Both the position numbers and the translations under genes were made by a program. Under the pieces are notes generated by a model. It ran no database searches and was not told the origin of the DNA. It saw nothing but the letters and a program-made list of their open reading frames with translations. A stretch of DNA of 17,601 nt, from the NCBI GenBank assembly GCA_045106935.1, contig JBGCFN010000065.1, positions 1-17,601 on the forward strand, given 5' to 3'. This document shows positions 16,501-17,601 of this stretch, in pieces. Each line of letters starts with the position of its first letter. Position 1 is the stretch's first letter. The stretch comes from UBA1858 sp045106935. Its GTDB lineage: Bacteria > Pseudomonadota > Gammaproteobacteria > UBA4575.

Positions 16501-17601
16501 GCGTCATATTTCAATGCCTTATGATGACAGTCGTTTACTCGTCAGTAATTTCATTACTCCACCCATCCCAGGTGAAAGCACAATAAGCGTAGATGTGCAG
16601 AATGCTAGAGCAGAGATTTTTGTAATTGATCCTACTTCAATGGCCTTAAACAATACAATTGTACTAAGCCATGATAATCGCATTCTTTCCGAAACTAATG
16701 GACCAGGTATTCCTAACTATTTGAATGCTCCTGTGATTTCGTTTAATAGTCAGGTCGGCTATGTGCCATCTAAGAAAGATAATATTGATTCAGGCATGCT
16801 GCGCGGCAAAGCAGGAATGACGTTCGACTCCACCGTGAGAGCGAACACTTCACGTATAATACTAGCCACCGAAACACAAGACAGTAATAACATTGCCATT
16901 GACTTTGATAATGCCAGTGTTGCTACCGGTGCAGCGTTGACAGGAGAAAGCCGATATTTATTAGTCGCACTAGAAACCAGCAATGAGCTGGCTGTCTTTG
17001 ACACGGTTAACAACTTCCAAGTTATGCGATTACCTACAGGCAGAGCTCCCCAGGGTGTTGCTTTATCTACAGACAGTCGAATTGTTTATGTTCATAACTT
17101 TATGGACAGAAGTGTTTCACGCTTTGATTTGTCACTCATGATGGAAACTGAGTTACCCACAGAAACAAACCCTAGCACGATACTTAGTGCGATCAATGTA
17201 GTCAGCACAGAAACACTTTCAGCTCAGATTCTATTAGGCAAGCAGCTCTTCTATGATGCAGCTGATGATCGCTTAGCACGCGACAATTACATGAGTTGCG
17301 CATCTTGTCATAATGAAGGCGATAGTGATGGCCGTGTTTGGGACATCAGTGCATTTGGTGAAGGTCTTCGTAATACAATTTCATTACAGGGTCATGGCAA
17401 TGGTCACGGCAGACTTCATTGGACAAGCAACTTTGATGAAGTCCAAGATTTTGAAGGACAAATCCGATCACTTGCAGGTGGTACTGGCTTGATGAGTGAT
17501 ACAGATTTAATGGTAGGCACACGTAATGAACCTTTAGGCGATCCTAAAGCTGGTGTCAGCAATGATCTTGATGCATTGGCGGCCTATGTCAATTCTTTAA
17601 C
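13535..17601 (+). CDS. Large exported copper-radical oxidase / heme c fusion protein (3' end missing)
   Basis: One frame stays open from the ATG at 13535 to the window end, 1355 codons with no stop. Domains in order: signal peptide (1-24, AFS before Gln25); PA14-like domain (about 26-169, with SDAGSKIYIDG at 98-108); galactose-oxidase/kelch propeller (about 170-548) and DUF1929-like domain with FTPPYLF (about 549-661); a four-cysteine module (Cys677, 684, 714, 730); five thrombospondin type-3 calcium repeats (738-847); a YVTN-type propeller (about 850-1200); and the start of a heme c peroxidase-like domain with CASCH (1255-1259). The copper-radical residues are all present: Cys253 and Tyr298 for the thioether cofactor, Tyr512-His513 and His604. 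Such enzymes oxidise alcohols or aldehydes with oxygen and release hydrogen peroxide; the substrate is unknown. It should be exported. A GAGAA about nine bases upstream serves as a modest ribosome site. Confidence 0.9.
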   Translation, partial: MSQYVKLFFAVIFLLSIYSSAAFSQFTYSVYNDNSGQNNVFEQFPDFSTLTPIYSDPTDVIAATVTEQINSTTNTFGLVFTNTLTVSTAGIYDFQATSDAGSKIYIDGILVVDNANPDGSPHVTPVTNSNQVSLTAGTHNLRVEYFEYTGGEILEVLYRIQGGDYRPIPATGILIGTIPTSHQAGEWGSLITWPHVAISAANLPDGRILTWSSNEIDNYTKTFLPEYTHTDIFDPSNETFQNDVDNNFHDMFCSGLSTLENGDIVASGGNPFDRRTSMFDISSGTWGPLSDMIDQRWYGTNIILPNNEIFSSFAFMAGNRSEKYNPDTNTWTATPNANMQTLLDEANFHLSAGGNDEWYAQLAVQPNGRVFHGGPSQTLHSFDPVGGTATEELGQLTGNRYRMWGNIVAYDAGKVLMLGGLDFSEDNKAANANVYLVDLNGATPVITSGAPMNYPRVFNSSTTLPNGEILLVGGNTNGINFSDDNSILPAEIYNPTTNSWRIVDSIDVPRNYHSTAILLKDGRVLSAGGGACGEDIINGATCSTNHLDGQIFTPPYLFNSDGTPATRPTLSNVPAQTGTGQQITVTASSDTQRFSMIRLSATTHGLNTDQRYLPVSSINNNDGTFTLTMYPNQNVLIGGNYWLYAVNANGTPSIGENIQVLRSLANNNIPPAEAITCAVENAVCTLPATAVATVWYGANTSWNSFQGINGSISCSDALFGNPLPGTTKSCVYVVTATDTDGDGVIDSEDACPNDPNDSIDSDGDGVCDNAEIAEGGDPNDPNDNLDSDGDGVVNNQDAFPNDPNETTDTDGDGVGDNGDVFPNDANETLDTDGDGVGDNADSTPTTGSNIIALPNAPRNSTTLIVETSTGVDRIWNVNPDNNSVSVSSAAGTLLQEIPVGANPWSLTKQPNANQVFVTNKKDASISIINTQTLAVDQTISLPFASQPHGIVFNSLGTIYYVVLEATLTVEARNANDHIVINSTLLTGTPRHISMPYDDSRLLVSNFITPPIPGESTISVDVQNARAEIFVIDPTSMALNNTIVLSHDNRILSETNGPGIPNYLNAPVISFNSQVGYVPSKKDNIDSGMLRGKAGMTFDSTVRANTSRIILATETQDSNNIAIDFDNASVATGAALTGESRYLLVALETSNELAVFDTVNNFQVMRLPTGRAPQGVALSTDSRIVYVHNFMDRSVSRFDLSLMMETELPTETNPSTILSAINVVSTETLSAQILLGKQLFYDAADDRLARDNYMSCASCHNEGDSDGRVWDISAFGEGLRNTISLQGHGNGHGRLHWTSNFDEVQDFEGQIRSLAGGTGLMSDTDLMVGTRNEPLGDPKAGVSNDLDALAAYVNSL
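15746..16075 (+). repeat. Thrombospondin type-3 repeat array within the large oxidase gene
   Basis: Five copies of an Asp-x-Asp-Gly-Asp-Gly-Val unit, several followed by a DAFP/DVFP/DACP segment and PNDPNE spacers, are encoded here. The DNA repeats GATGGTGATGGTGT-like words for the same reason. Such repeats bind calcium and form a rigid spacer in secreted proteins. Here they separate the copper-radical oxidase half from the propeller and heme half. Confidence 0.92.

Overview
This window looks like part of the chromosome of a moderately AT-rich proteobacterium that oxidises one-carbon compounds. I judge a gammaproteobacterial or other low-GC methylotroph likely, but this is not proven. The main evidence is a nearly complete set of genes for tetrahydromethanopterin (H4MPT)-linked formaldehyde oxidation in the bacterial form: mtdB, mch and fhcBADC, plus mptG (beta-RFAP synthase) for cofactor synthesis. 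No rRNA, tRNA, CRISPR array, insertion sequence or phage gene was seen.

Region 1 (1-6064, minus strand) reads from right to left as mptG, mtdB, an ATP-grasp ligase, mch, a RimK-like ATP-grasp ligase and a CitG-like triphosphoribosyl transferase. The last four genes after mtdB are tightly packed or overlapping, which suggests translational coupling. A further minus-strand gene begins at position 12 with a good ribosome binding site and leaves the window. A terminator-like hairpin lies between mptG and mtdB.

Region 2 (6065-6327) is a divergent control region with several inverted repeats and two tiny leader reading frames that start with nearly the same bases.

Region 3 (6328-11391, plus strand) is fhcB-fhcA-fhcD-fhcC, then a small DUF4242 protein, closed by a strong Rho-independent terminator. 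With region 1 the chemistry runs: methylene-H4MPT to methenyl-H4MPT (MtdB), to formyl-H4MPT (Mch), formyl transfer to methanofuran/methylofuran (FhcD), and hydrolysis to formate (FhcA, in a complex with B and C). The formaldehyde-activating enzyme Fae is not visible here. The ligases and the CitG-like protein are candidates for building H4MPT or methylofuran side chains.

Region 4 (11392-17601, plus strand) is a separate set of exported proteins: a YtkA/FixH-like protein with a His/Met-rich loop, a di-heme peroxidase/MauG-family cytochrome, and a very large multidomain protein still open at the window end. That protein (13535 onward, at least 1355 residues) has a signal peptide, a PA14-like domain, a galactose-oxidase/glyoxal-oxidase copper-radical domain with all expected active-site residues, a four-cysteine module, five thrombospondin type-3 calcium repeats, a YVTN-type beta-propeller, and the start of a heme c peroxidase-like domain. 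Copper-radical oxidases make hydrogen peroxide and di-heme peroxidases consume it, so this region may encode a linked extracellular oxidase-cytochrome system. It is the most unusual part of the window.
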